Shown: positions 8,830 to 17,119, counted from the stretch's first letter. The stretch: 64,000 nucleotides of DNA from JAAFHI01 sp039793685 (GCA_039793685.1 JBDRAL010000083.1:62001-126000); one strand, 5' to 3'. Numbers and translations: made by a program. The notes: generated from the letters alone by a model not told the origin.

Positions 8830-9783
8830 CTATCCCCCTTGCCCCAAAAAGGTCAGCATTTCCCGCAGCACCAGTTCGGGCGCTTCTTCCTGCGGGATGT
8901 GTCCGACGCGGTCGAAAACGATCAGTTTTGACCGGGGAATTGTTTTTGACATCCGTTCGCCCGCTTCGAGCGGGATGATGGCGTCCTCGCGGCCCCAGAG
9001 GATGAGCGTGGGGACCGAAATCCGGGCAATCTTTTCGGGGAGATCGGAATAATTCATCTGAACGCGGGTCAGCCGCGCGGCCCGCTGTCCGAAACGAGTT
9101 TTCAACGGTCGGTGGTACGTCGCGACCCGCTCCTCTCCGACCTTCGACTTGTCGAAAAAGGAATTTGAAACGCCGTTTCGAACCAGTTTGTCGGAGGTGA
9201 GCGCGACGGCGGCGAGGGCGGTTCCGATGTACGGCCAGAACGTGACGCTCGGCGCGAAGGCGTTGCGTTTTGAACTGATCATGCCCGCGCTGTCGATGAG
9301 AACGAGTCCGGCAACCCGCTCCGGAAACATCGTCGCTACGCGCAGGGAAATTCCGCCGCCCATCGAATTTCCACAGAACACGGCTTTTTGTACGCCGAGT
9401 TTGTCGAGCAAATGAACGACCAGTTTCGCCTGCGTCGCGTGGGTGAAATCGTCGTCCTCGTTCGAAGTTGAAAAGCCGAAACCTTTCAAATCGAGCGCGA
9501 TGACGTGAAAACGCTCGGAAAGCGGTTGAAATACGTCCTTCCATGTGTAGGTCGAGGAACCGTAGCCGTGAATCAGGACAAGCGCCGGTCCGCTGCCCTT
9601 TTCCTGATAGTGGACGTGAACGCCGTCCACGTCGGCGAACTTGCTGTACGCCGAGTTGGGCACGGCGGCCCGGACCGGTTCAAACGCGACGAATTCCGGG
9701 CGGGAATACCAGAAACCCGCCCACACCACCGCCAGAACGACGATGAAAACCGCGAAAAATCGGATGAAACGTTTGAACTTCAT
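8830..9783 (-). CDS. Membrane-anchored alpha/beta-fold hydrolase
   Basis: This 317-residue protein has one N-terminal membrane segment (about residues 6-25, FAVFIVVLAVVWAGFW). The alpha/beta hydrolase fold has an oxyanion loop HGYGSS, nucleophile elbow GNSMGG, an acid in LWGREDAIIP and a catalytic His in VGHIPQEE. The sequence resembles esterases and epoxide hydrolase-like enzymes; the substrate is unknown. The ATG at 9783 is preceded by AGGA that is part of a repeated hairpin (9797-9816), so translation may depend on that structure. ProC lies upstream on the same strand, separated by the repeats. Confidence 0.82.
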   Translation of the reverse strand: MKFKRFIRFFAVFIVVLAVVWAGFWYSRPEFVAFEPVRAAVPNSAYSKFADVDGVHVHYQEKGSGPALVLIHGYGSSTYTWKDVFQPLSERFHVIALDLKGFGFSTSNEDDDFTHATQAKLVVHLLDKLGVQKAVFCGNSMGGGISLRVATMFPERVAGLVLIDSAGMISSKRNAFAPSVTFWPYIGTALAAVALTSDKLVRNGVSNSFFDKSKVGEERVATYHRPLKTRFGQRAARLTRVQMNYSDLPEKIARISVPTLILWGREDAIIPLEAGERMSKTIPRSKLIVFDRVGHIPQEEAPELVLREMLTFLGQGG

Positions 9784-9794
9784 ATCGCTCTTTT

Positions 9795-9936
9795 TTCCTA
9801 TGGCTTGCGCCATAGGCTATCCATCTTTCGGACGCTCCGCTTTCCTATGGCTGGCGCCATAGGCTACCCGTCTTTCGGACGCTCCGCTTTCCTATGGCTG
9901 GCGCCATAGGCTAACGATCTTTCGGACGCTCCGCGC
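9795..9936. repeat. Three 47-bp direct repeats, each with a hairpin
   Basis: Three consecutive copies have a period of exactly 47 bases. Each contains the palindrome CCTATGGCTGGCGCCATAGG (9844-9863 and 9891-9910; 9797-9816 has one base change) followed by CTTTCGGACGCTCCGC. No unique spacers separate them, so this is not CRISPR. The array lies between proC and the hydrolase gene and ends about 12 bases from the hydrolase ATG. Confidence 0.93.
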
Positions 9937-9940
9937 CCTC

Positions 9941-9990
9941 AACTAACTGCTCGGGACTAACTGCTAACTGCTAACTGCTAACCGCTAGCT
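9941..9990. repeat. AACTGCT heptamer repeat at the proC stop
   Basis: Units of AACTGCT/AACCGCT run up to and overlap the proC stop codon (TAG at 9985-9987). The same unit type occurs at 27999-28078, at the end of a sigma factor gene. Confidence 0.8.
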
Positions 9991-10800
9991 GTTGACCAGT
10001 TCGCGGGCGCGCTCGGTCGCCTTTACGACGGCCTTGATGAGCGTGACGCGGAGTTTGCCTTCTTCAAGTTCGAGGAGGCCGTCCACGGTACACCCGGCGG
10101 GCGTCGTGACGCCGTCCTTGAGAAGCGCCGGGTGCTGGCCGGTTTCGAGCGCCATTTTTGCCGCGCCGAGCATGGTCTGGGCGGCGAGCAATGTCGAAAT
10201 GTCGCGCGGAATGCCGAGTTTGACGCCCGCTTCGGAAAGCGCTTCCAGAACGACGTAAATGTAGGCCGGTCCGCTGCCGGAAAGTCCGGTGACGGCGTCC
10301 ATCAGCTTTTCTTCAAGGAAGGCGGTCCGACCGACGGCGGAAAAAATTTCCTCGGCGATCTGCTGCTGTTCGTTCGAGACGCGCTTGCCGGAACAGATCG
10401 CCGACATGCCCTCGTTGAGCAGGGCGGGCGTGTTCGGCATCACGCGGATGACCGACGCGGGAAACGGCAGCCGTTCCTCGATGAATTTGGTGCTGATGGA
10501 AGCGGCGACGCTGATGAACAGTTTTGATTCGTTGGCGACCGGACCGATTTCCTCCAGCACGTTCGCCATGTTCTGCGGTTTGACGGCGAGAATGATGATG
10601 TCGCTGCGCCGGACGGCTTCCTGATTGCTGGTCGTGACGTTGATGCCGAGCCGCAGATCGACGCGGGAAAGGGATGATTGCCGTGAAACGGTGCCGATGA
10701 TGTTCGTCCGGTCAACGTCCGCCCGCCGGACCAGTCCGGAAACCAGTGCCTCTCCAAGTTTGCCAACGCCGATGACGGCGATTTTTTTATCGTTCAACAT
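9985..10800 (-). CDS. proC: Pyrroline-5-carboxylate reductase
   Basis: ProC catalyses the last step of proline synthesis, reducing 1-pyrroline-5-carboxylate with NAD(P)H in the cytoplasm. The 271-residue length is normal. The N-terminal Rossmann motif is IAVIGVGKLGEALVSGL, and the conserved substrate-site segment is GLSGSGPAYIYVVLEAL. The C-terminal part has the expected TPAGCTVDGL-type loop. The ATG at 10800 gives the usual N-terminus; an upstream in-frame start adds 15 unrelated residues. No clear Shine-Dalgarno is present. Repeats follow immediately at the stop codon. Confidence 0.95.
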   Translation of the reverse strand: MLNDKKIAVIGVGKLGEALVSGLVRRADVDRTNIIGTVSRQSSLSRVDLRLGINVTTSNQEAVRRSDIIILAVKPQNMANVLEEIGPVANESKLFISVAASISTKFIEERLPFPASVIRVMPNTPALLNEGMSAICSGKRVSNEQQQIAEEIFSAVGRTAFLEEKLMDAVTGLSGSGPAYIYVVLEALSEAGVKLGIPRDISTLLAAQTMLGAAKMALETGQHPALLKDGVTTPAGCTVDGLLELEEGKLRVTLIKAVVKATERARELVNS

Positions 10801-10904
10801 AATTGGGTGTGGAAACTTTCTGAATGGAATGGCTGAAAAATACACCGGGTCCGCCCCGGCTCAAACCGAAAAATATGAAAATTTCAGCTATAAACGCTTT
10901 TTAT

Positions 10905-11537
10905 CTAGCTTTCCAGGAGAGCAACAGCCAAAAGGTAGGCCCGACGACTCGGATATTCGACTTCGGGGTAAGGCTCGCGCTCGGTTCGTTCGATGACCTT
11001 GAACCCGGCGGTTTTCAACGCGGCTTCGACCGTGGCGATTTCATGAAAGCGGAAATCGAGCGACACCGCCGCCCCGAACAGGTCCTCGACGTGTACGACC
11101 GCATCGCCGATATGAAACGACACCAGAAACAGCCCGCCCGGACGGATGACGCGGCGGATTTCGCGGAACACCGGTTCGAGTCGTTCCGTGGCGAAATGGA
11201 CGATGGCGTAAAAGGCGACCGCGCCGGACAATTCACCATCCGGCAGATCGAGCAGGGTCAGATCCCCTTGCCGGAATTCAACTTCGGGGTGGAGCCGCCG
11301 GGCTTCGTCGAGCATCGCGGCGGAAAGGTCGATGCCGATCATCCGCGTTCCCCGGCGATGAAGGTAGCCCGCGACCTGTCCGGGGCCGCAGCCGAGGTCG
11401 GCGACGAGGCCCTCCTCGCCCACTCCTTCCCCGAAACGGTTTAAAAGATGACGGTCGAGCGGTTTGTGCTGAAGTTCATCGGCCAGATGGTCGGCGTAGC
11501 CCTTCGCGGCGGCATCGTAACTTTGTCGGACGTCCAT
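10905..11537 (-). CDS. Class I SAM-dependent methyltransferase
   Basis: The 210-residue protein has the glycine-rich SAM-binding motif VADLGCGPGQVAGYL near residues 44-58. An acidic end of strand 2 follows (MIGIDLSAAML), then a motif resembling UbiE/methyltransf_11 enzymes (LSGAVAFYAIVHF). The substrate cannot be deduced. It starts at the ATG at 11537 with a GGAACGA sequence upstream. A strong palindrome lies 35 bases upstream of its start, separating it from the SCP2 gene. Confidence 0.85.
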   Translation of the reverse strand: MDVRQSYDAAAKGYADHLADELQHKPLDRHLLNRFGEGVGEEGLVADLGCGPGQVAGYLHRRGTRMIGIDLSAAMLDEARRLHPEVEFRQGDLTLLDLPDGELSGAVAFYAIVHFATERLEPVFREIRRVIRPGGLFLVSFHIGDAVVHVEDLFGAAVSLDFRFHEIATVEAALKTAGFKVIERTEREPYPEVEYPSRRAYLLAVALLES

Positions 11538-11571
11538 TTCGTTCCTCCGAAAACCGCTTTGAAAAAATGTT

Positions 11572-11606
11572 CACCACGGAAGCGCCATATCCGCGCCTCC
11601 GTGGTG
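11572..11606. terminator. Hairpin between SCP2 and methyltransferase genes
   Basis: CACCACGGA (11572-11580) pairs with TCCGTGGTG (11598-11606), extended inside by GCGC/GCGC pairing. No clear T-tract follows on the minus strand apart from CATTTTTTC near 11562. It may stop transcription after the SCP2 gene or be a dispersed palindrome. Confidence 0.45.
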
Positions 11607-11633
11607 AGGGGAAACCGTTGAGTTTGAAACCGG

Positions 11634-12116
11634 TTACGCCTGCGCGCCCGCGGCGGCCTCGGCGGTGTCGTCGTTGTCGTCGGTAAACTCGTACGTCACG
11701 GGAATTTCCGCCGCGAGCAGATTCCACACGTTGAACGCCTTCATCATCGCCATAATCATCGCCATGTTGCCCTCGACCTTGTAATCGGGCGACGTCAGCG
11801 CGCGCTGAACCGAGATCTCACCGCGATTGAGCATGGCGGCCTTTTCGAAGGTCGTGGACGTCCGGGAGACGAAATTCGCGCTGAACGGCTCTTTGCGCAG
11901 GTCTTCCCACGGCGACGGGTGTGATTCATAGCGATGATCGGTCGCTTTTCCCTGCTTGAAGGTCCACTGGGTCCGGCGGTCCTTGCCATCCGGACCGTCG
12001 TAAATCCGGAACACGAAGGTTCCGTTGAGCTTTTTACCGTCAGCGGCGAACCGGGGATCGGCCTCCATACGGCGGGCCATCTCATCGAGCCAGGCTTTCG
12101 TGTAGAACTTGATCAT
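11634..12116 (-). CDS. SCP-2 sterol-transfer-like lipid-binding protein
   Basis: The 160-residue protein resembles the SCP2 fold: a short helix-rich start, then strands carrying FVFRIYDGPDGKDRRTQWTF, and a C-terminal region rich in Met and Ala (NMAMIMAMMKAFN). Members bind acyl-CoA, fatty acid or other lipids in the cytoplasm. I set the start at the ATG at 12116; a longer in-frame start would add residues encoded only by the repeat at 12171-12203. It follows the aldehyde dehydrogenase gene, so a role in handling lipid aldehydes or acyl groups is possible but inferred. Confidence 0.65.
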   Translation of the reverse strand: MIKFYTKAWLDEMARRMEADPRFAADGKKLNGTFVFRIYDGPDGKDRRTQWTFKQGKATDHRYESHPSPWEDLRKEPFSANFVSRTSTTFEKAAMLNRGEISVQRALTSPDYKVEGNMAMIMAMMKAFNVWNLLAAEIPVTYEFTDDNDDTAEAAAGAQA

Positions 12117-12170
12117 TTTGAAACTCCGAAAAGGAAACGTTGGAAACCGAATTTCGACCGCAACCGGCGA

Positions 12171-12203
12171 AATCTTCAATCGAAAATCTTCAATCTTCAA
12201 TCA
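12171..12203. repeat. AATCTTCAATCGAAA short repeat
   Basis: Units of AATCTTCA and AATCGAAA lie directly against the aldehyde dehydrogenase stop codon (TGA at 12201-12203), which is the first triplet of the repeat on the minus strand. The same unit type recurs at about 15.8, 17.0 and 42.2 kb. Confidence 0.8.
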
Positions 12204-13709
12204 GAACGGACTCATCAGAAAGTCGCCGAGTTCGACGTACACGTTTTTCACCTGCGTGTAGTGCTTCAGCACTTCCGCGCCGCCTTCGCGCGAGTTGCCG
12301 CTCTGCTTGTAGCCGCCGAACGGGGCCTGCGGGAAAAAGGCGTTGTGGTTGTTGACCCAGACCTGACCGGCGCGAAGTGCTTTCGTGAAATTCAAGGCGC
12401 GCTTGATGTCGGAGGTCCAGACCGACGCGGCAAGGCCGTAAATCGAGTCGTTGGCCTGTTCGAGAACGTCGTATTCGTCTTCAAATGTCAGCACCGAGGC
12501 CACCGGCCCGAAAATCTCGTCGCGGGCGATGACCATGTCGTTGGTAACGTCGCCGAAAATCGTCGGCGCGAGGTAGTTTCCTTCGGCTGAAAGTCCGTCG
12601 CGTTCGGGGAACGCGCCGCCGCAGAGCAGTTTCGCCCCGGCGGCCTTTCCGGCTTCGATGAAGGTTTTCACCTTTTCATACTGCATCCGCGTCACGAGCG
12701 GGCCGTTCTGGGTGTCTTCCGCGAGCGGATGCCCGACCGTGAGCGCCTTCGCGCCCGCGACGAAGCGTTCGAGGAATTCTTCTTTTAAACTTTCGTGGAT
12801 GAAGATGCGGGTCGCGGCGGTGCAGGTCTGGCCCGAATTGTAGAAAACGCCCATCAGCGCGCCGGTGACGACCTGATCAAGATCGGCGTCGGGAAACACG
12901 ACGAAGGGCGACTTGCCGCCGAGTTCGAGCAGTACGCGCTTCAGGGTGGAAGCGGCGGCGCGGGTGACGATCTTTCCGGTTTCGGTTCCGCCGGTCAGCG
13001 AAATCAGGTCAACTTCCTTGTGTTCAAGCAGATAGGCGGCGACTTCGCTGCCCGGCTCGGTCACGACGTTGAACACGCCGTCGGGAAGTCCGGCCTCGAC
13101 GCAGATTTCGGCCAGTTTCAAAACCGAAAGCGGCGTCGCGGGCGAGGGCTTCAAAATCAGGCTGTTTCCGGCAGCGAGCGCGGGCGCGATTTTGAACGCG
13201 GCGAGCGCCAGCGGGTAGTTGTTCGGCGCGAGGCCGACGCAGACGCCGATGGGTTCGCGGAGGGTGAAGTTCAACCCCGGCGCGTTGACCGGGATCGTCT
13301 CGCCGTAGATGCGGTCGGTCCAGCCCGCGAAGTAACGGAAGGTATCCACCACCGCAGGGACTTCCAGAAGACGGGCGAAGCCGACCGGTTTGCCCTGATC
13401 CATGGATTCGAGGCGGGCGAATTCGTCGAGATTGGCTTCGATGAGGTCGGCGATGCGGTTCAGAATCCGCGCCCGCATCGTCCCGTCGGCGTTGCGCCAG
13501 GTCCCGAGTTCGAACGCCGTCCGCGCGGCCTGTACGGCACGCTCGGCATCGGCGATTCCCGCGTGCGGGACGTTCGCGATGGGCGTCTGGTCGGCGGGCG
13601 ACAGGCTGTAAAAGACTTTTCCGTCGGCGGCGTCGGTAAGCTGCCCGTCGATGAGCATTTGAAATGACGGTACGGAATCGAGTTTCGGAGAGGGCTTGGC
13701 GGCTGACAT
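12201..13709 (-). CDS. Aldehyde dehydrogenase (NAD(P)+ dependent)
   Basis: The 502-residue enzyme belongs to the ALDH superfamily and oxidises an aldehyde to the acid. The catalytic Glu lies in LELGGKSPF and the catalytic Cys in NSGQTCTAATRI. The Rossmann segment carries LTGGTETGK. It is closest in appearance to the betaine-aldehyde / gamma-aminobutyraldehyde group, but substrate cannot be read from sequence. The ATG at 13709 has GAGG 8 bases upstream; a TTG two codons earlier is less likely. It is encoded near an iron alcohol dehydrogenase and an SCP2 protein on the same strand, which suggests alcohol-aldehyde-acid conversion. Confidence 0.93.
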   Translation of the reverse strand: MSAAKPSPKLDSVPSFQMLIDGQLTDAADGKVFYSLSPADQTPIANVPHAGIADAERAVQAARTAFELGTWRNADGTMRARILNRIADLIEANLDEFARLESMDQGKPVGFARLLEVPAVVDTFRYFAGWTDRIYGETIPVNAPGLNFTLREPIGVCVGLAPNNYPLALAAFKIAPALAAGNSLILKPSPATPLSVLKLAEICVEAGLPDGVFNVVTEPGSEVAAYLLEHKEVDLISLTGGTETGKIVTRAAASTLKRVLLELGGKSPFVVFPDADLDQVVTGALMGVFYNSGQTCTAATRIFIHESLKEEFLERFVAGAKALTVGHPLAEDTQNGPLVTRMQYEKVKTFIEAGKAAGAKLLCGGAFPERDGLSAEGNYLAPTIFGDVTNDMVIARDEIFGPVASVLTFEDEYDVLEQANDSIYGLAASVWTSDIKRALNFTKALRAGQVWVNNHNAFFPQAPFGGYKQSGNSREGGAEVLKHYTQVKNVYVELGDFLMSPF

Positions 13710-13727
13710 GTTCAAAACCTCGAATGT

Positions 13728-14369
13728 TTAAATTGAAGCCGAGGCGGCGACCGGGAAAGGGCGGCAGAGCGCGCCGAGAATGTCGGGAAGTGATTTTTCG
13801 ATGGAGCGTTCGACCGGTTCGATTTCCAGAAGGTCGTCGGTCAAACGCAGAAACTGCCAGATCGTGCCGGTCGTGACCGCGCCGTACACGACATGTTCAA
13901 ACGGCGTATTCCGGTTGAATATCCGCGCAGCGACCATTTCCGCCCCGCACTGCCCCCATCCGGCCTGAAGATCGTTCTTTTTCGCCTCGACCACGGTCAC
14001 GACCGGCGCGGACAGGCGAAGCTGGTCCGGCGACGCGCTTAAAACATAGTCGCACTCGCCGTTTAGCCCCCGATCCGGGTCGATGGAGAAGGAAATGCCG
14101 GAAAAAAGGCTGATGTTCTTTTTCAGATGTCGCCGGACTTCCATCAGGATCGGCACGACCAGCAACTCGCATCGCGCGCGTTCGTTGCCGACCGCCACCG
14201 CGACTTCAAGATTTTCCTCTAGCGTTGAAAGCAGCGTCTCCGAGGCAGAAACCGGGACGGTATCCTGGTTGAAGTGCGATTGGGCGCTCCGCAGGCTGAA
14301 ATCGGACAACAGGGCGTCGAGCGTGAAGCCACAGTAAGTTCTCGTTTTTCGGAACTCGGTTTCAGCCAT
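13728..14369 (-). CDS. Conserved hypothetical, PD-(D/E)xK nuclease-like
   Basis: I do not recognise the family with certainty. The 213 residues include an acidic core, GECDYVLS, then VVTVVEAKK, which matches the D...ExK spacing of PD-(D/E)xK folds, followed by GWGQCGAEMVAAR. Similar proteins of this shape are often annotated as restriction-endonuclease-like without known activity. There is no signal peptide or membrane segment. It sits between an alcohol dehydrogenase and an aldehyde dehydrogenase gene, on the same strand, with 18 bases to the next gene, so co-transcription is likely although the function seems unrelated. Confidence 0.6.
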   Translation of the reverse strand: MAETEFRKTRTYCGFTLDALLSDFSLRSAQSHFNQDTVPVSASETLLSTLEENLEVAVAVGNERARCELLVVPILMEVRRHLKKNISLFSGISFSIDPDRGLNGECDYVLSASPDQLRLSAPVVTVVEAKKNDLQAGWGQCGAEMVAARIFNRNTPFEHVVYGAVTTGTIWQFLRLTDDLLEIEPVERSIEKSLPDILGALCRPFPVAASASI

Positions 14370-14437
14370 TGCGGTTCTCCCGAGAAAGCAATTCGGACAG
14401 GTTCAAAACAGTACGATGACCGACCGGCGAAGGATGT

Positions 14438-15658
14438 TCACAGCGTCCGTTTAACCAGTTCGAGAATTTCCTCGCGCGTGCCCTTGACCGGGTTGAACGC
14501 GAAACAGATGTCCTCGACGGCGAGATCGGTGATTTTCTCGGCGGCTTCGTCATCCGCCGGAACGCCCACTTCCCGGTATTTCGTCGGAATGCCGACGCGC
14601 GCGGCCAGTTCGCGGACGGCGGCGATGGCCGCTTCGGCGAGATCGGCGTCCGGAACCTTCGGCGGACCGCCGAGGCCCGACTGGACGCCCAGCGCGCGGG
14701 CGATTCCGGCGTAGTGTCCCGCCGCCGCTTCGCGGTTGAATTCCATCACATAAGGCAGCGCAATCGCGTTGGCGAGTCCGTGATGCACGCCGTAGAGCGC
14801 GCCGACCGAGTGGGCGATGGCGTGGACGCCGCCGACGGGCGAGTTGCTGAAGGCCATTCCGGCGATGGTCGCGGCGTACTGCATTTTGGCCCGCGCCTCG
14901 GTCGGCCCGCCCTGCTTGACGGCGGCTTCGAGGTTGTCGGCGATCATTTCAATCGCGCCGAGGGCGAGCGCGGACGAAATCGGCTCGCGTTCGGTGCAGG
15001 AATACGCCTCGATGGAATGGGTGAGGGCGTCCATCCCGGTCCAGGCGACGAGTTTCGCGGGCAGGGTGGCGACCATTTCGGGGTCCAGCACGGCCATGCG
15101 CGGAAACAGGAACGGGCTTGAAATCAGGATTTTACGGTGAGTTTCGTTGTCCTTGACGACGGCGGCGAGGGTGACTTCGCTGCCCGTCCCGACGGTCGTG
15201 GGAATGGCGATGATCGGACTGACCGGGCCGGGGACCATGAAGCCGCCTTCGTAGTCGGCAACCTCCCCGCCGTAGGCCGCGAGCACGGCGGCGACCTTGG
15301 CGGTGTCCATCACGCTTCCGCCGCCGAGGGCGAGAATGAGCGTGGCTTCTTTTTCAGCCATTGTCGCGGCGGCGCGCTTGACGAACTCGGCGTCGGATTC
15401 CGGCGGTACGTCGTCCACCACGCCGACGACCTCGTATTCAGTGTCGGCAAACGCCCCGACGACCTTTTCGGCCAGCCCGGCGGCGGCGACGCCCTTATCG
15501 GTGAAGAGGAACAAGCGCGTCCGCTCGGCGAGATCGGGCGCAATCTGAAAGTCGATGGCCAGGTTCGAAACCTTGCCGACGCCGAACTTGATTTCGGTCG
15601 GAATGGCGAACCCGGCGTCCGGACGGGTCAACGGCGCGTTTCCATTGATGAAGCCCAT
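14438..15658 (-). CDS. Iron-containing (group III) alcohol dehydrogenase
   Basis: The 406-residue cytoplasmic enzyme interconverts an alcohol and aldehyde with NAD(P)H. The dinucleotide region has ALGGGSVMDTAKV. The metal site is seen as GGVHAIAHSVGALYGVHHG, which carries the conserved histidines of the family. The ATG at 15658 is preceded by AAGAGG at good spacing; an upstream extension of 25 residues looks like leader. Together with the aldehyde dehydrogenase downstream it could oxidise a primary alcohol, possibly from wax esters; this is inference. Confidence 0.92.
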   Translation of the reverse strand: MGFINGNAPLTRPDAGFAIPTEIKFGVGKVSNLAIDFQIAPDLAERTRLFLFTDKGVAAAGLAEKVVGAFADTEYEVVGVVDDVPPESDAEFVKRAAATMAEKEATLILALGGGSVMDTAKVAAVLAAYGGEVADYEGGFMVPGPVSPIIAIPTTVGTGSEVTLAAVVKDNETHRKILISSPFLFPRMAVLDPEMVATLPAKLVAWTGMDALTHSIEAYSCTEREPISSALALGAIEMIADNLEAAVKQGGPTEARAKMQYAATIAGMAFSNSPVGGVHAIAHSVGALYGVHHGLANAIALPYVMEFNREAAAGHYAGIARALGVQSGLGGPPKVPDADLAEAAIAAVRELAARVGIPTKYREVGVPADDEAAEKITDLAVEDICFAFNPVKGTREEILELVKRTL

Positions 15659-15751
15659 CGAATACCTCTTGGTTTGTGTGTCGGGAAAATCCGAATGAGG
15701 GTTCACGTTAGCACGGGAAGGACGAATGAACAATCATTCAGCAGGGGGAAT

Positions 15752-15840
15752 TTTTCGATTGAAGATTGAAGATTTTCGATTGGAGGGCGACTTTCGCCGG
15801 ATTGCCCAAATCTTCAATCGGCAATCTTCAATCGAAAATA
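15752..15840. repeat. Inverted pair of GATTGAAGATT-type repeats
   Basis: The arm at 15752-15782 (TTTTCGATTGAAGATT units) faces a complementary arm at 15807-15840. A small hairpin (GGCGACTTTCGCC) lies between them. Unusually for this family the element lies between divergent genes, about 55 bases before the start of the cysteine-rich protein gene. Confidence 0.8.
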
Positions 15841-15895
15841 AAAAAACTCTGAATTTCCAATGGACAAACCGTTTCCCCCTCCATAAAGTGCCGGT

Positions 15896-16417
15896 ATGAG
15901 GCAAAAATCGTCAGCCATCAGGACTTTCGCCACGACCCTGCCCGCCTTCGCGGTCTGGTTCGCGAGCGTCGCCTGCATGCTGGCCTGTCTCGCGGGTTGC
16001 GTCGGGATCAAGGCGTCCGCCTGTTCCCTTGAACACGCACCGGCGGTGAAAAAAGCCGAGACGAAGGCGTCGAAGAAGACGAAACACTGTTCGACTTCCG
16101 CCTGCTGTCACGAATCGGCGGAGGAAACCGAACCGGTCGCCGCGCCGAAAACCGAAACGACCGACATCGCGGCGTTTCTGGCTTCATCCACCTGCCTCGT
16201 CGAACACCACGAGAACGGTGAATGTTGCGCGCTCGGCGGCAAGGAAATCCGATTCCTGACCAGTCAGGGCGTCTCACCCGACGCCAACGCGGTTGTTCTT
16301 GAAACGCCGTTTTTCCTCCTGCCCGCGCTGACGCCGACTGTCACGCCGCGTTCGGTCGCGACGTACCTCCCCTGCCGCAGCGGAACCCACCTCAAAAATT
16401 GTGTTTTCCGGATTTAG
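15896..16417 (+). CDS. Cysteine-containing exported hypothetical protein
   Basis: The 173-residue protein is not recognised. The N-terminus has a membrane segment or signal sequence with several Cys (FAVWFASVACMLACLAGCVG); LAGC resembles a lipobox, so a lipoprotein is possible. A Lys/Glu-rich middle contains HCSTSACCHES and a later CLVEHHENGECC, both of which could bind a metal. The second half is hydrophobic (FFLLPALTP). The next gene also encodes an exported Cys-rich protein, suggesting a metal-related or redox role for both. The start is the first ATG; the ribosome-binding site is weak. Confidence 0.6.
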   Translation: MRQKSSAIRTFATTLPAFAVWFASVACMLACLAGCVGIKASACSLEHAPAVKKAETKASKKTKHCSTSACCHESAEETEPVAAPKTETTDIAAFLASSTCLVEHHENGECCALGGKEIRFLTSQGVSPDANAVVLETPFFLLPALTPTVTPRSVATYLPCRSGTHLKNCVFRI

Positions 16418-16513
16418 AGCACGCTTTTCGTACGAAAGCGCCCTTCCCGTGCGTCTTCATTTCCAGAAAGACGTCCGTTCAATGCTCTTTTTCATCCATC
16501 AGGAGAACACATC

Positions 16514-16858
16514 ATGCGCAAGTTCATTTTCGTCATTTTTTCGCTTTTCCTTCTCGCCGGTCTGACCGCCAACGTTTCGAACGCCGCTTCCGGCGCGAAG
16601 AAGTCGGGCAAGAAGGCCACGTCCTGCTGCGCCAAGCAGGAAACCGCCAAGGCCGACAAGGCTTCCTGCTGCACCGACGGCTCGGCCTGCTGTGACAAGG
16701 GAACCTGCTGTACCAAGAAACAGGCCGCCAAGGCCGAAAAGGCTTCGATGACCAAGAGCGGCGAATCCTGCTGCACGGCCGGCGCCGCCTGCTGCGACAA
16801 CGGGGCCTGCTGCGCGAGCGGTCACTGCGACATGAAGGCCAAAAAGACCACCAACTAG
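16514..16858 (+). CDS. Small exported protein with seven Cys-Cys pairs
   Basis: The 114-residue protein starts with a signal peptide (MRKFIFVIFSLFLLAGLTAN, cleavage near SNAAS). The mature part contains seven CC pairs and one further Cys, spaced by short Lys/Ala/Asp/Gly stretches (for example SACCDKGTCCTKK and AACCDNGACCASGHC). The two halves look like a duplication. The composition suggests a periplasmic metal-binding or metallothionein-like protein; no known family is recognised. A clear AGGAG precedes the ATG and a strong terminator follows. Confidence 0.75.
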   Translation: MRKFIFVIFSLFLLAGLTANVSNAASGAKKSGKKATSCCAKQETAKADKASCCTDGSACCDKGTCCTKKQAAKAEKASMTKSGESCCTAGAACCDNGACCASGHCDMKAKKTTN

Positions 16859-16885
16859 CTTTTGACGAAAAGGTCGAAGCACACG

Positions 16886-16913
16886 GGGCAGCGGATTCGT
16901 CCGCTGCCCTTTT
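16886..16913 (+). terminator. Intrinsic terminator after the Cys-rich gene
   Basis: GGGCAGCGGA (16886-16895) pairs perfectly with TCCGCTGCCC (16900-16909) around a TTCG tetraloop and is followed by TTTT. It ends transcription of the Cys-rich gene. Confidence 0.93.
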
Positions 16914-16988
16914 CGTTTTCAGGTAATGGGGAAATTTCCCGCTTGCGGGCAGCCATCCGACCGAACAGAATGGCGACCTGCAAAAACA

Positions 16989-17105
16989 TTTTCGATTGGC
17001 GACTTTCGATTGAAGATTTTCGATTGAAGATTTTTGATTGAAAAGCGCCTGAAATCAGCGGAACGCGTCTCCCAATCGAAAATCTTCAATCTTCAATCGA
17101 AAATA
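16989..17105. repeat. Inverted pair of GATTGAAGATT-type repeats
   Basis: The arm at 16989-17043 (TTCGATTG, GAAGATTT units) and the complementary arm at 17073-17105 flank a 30-base spacer. The element lies between the terminator and the ATP-grasp gene, ending 14 bases before that gene's ATG. Confidence 0.8.
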
Positions 17106-17119
17106 AAAAAGGAATCGCC

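Noticed and set aside
9795..9936. CRISPR-like direct repeats
   Set aside because: The copies are directly adjacent with no unique spacers, and no cas genes are present.
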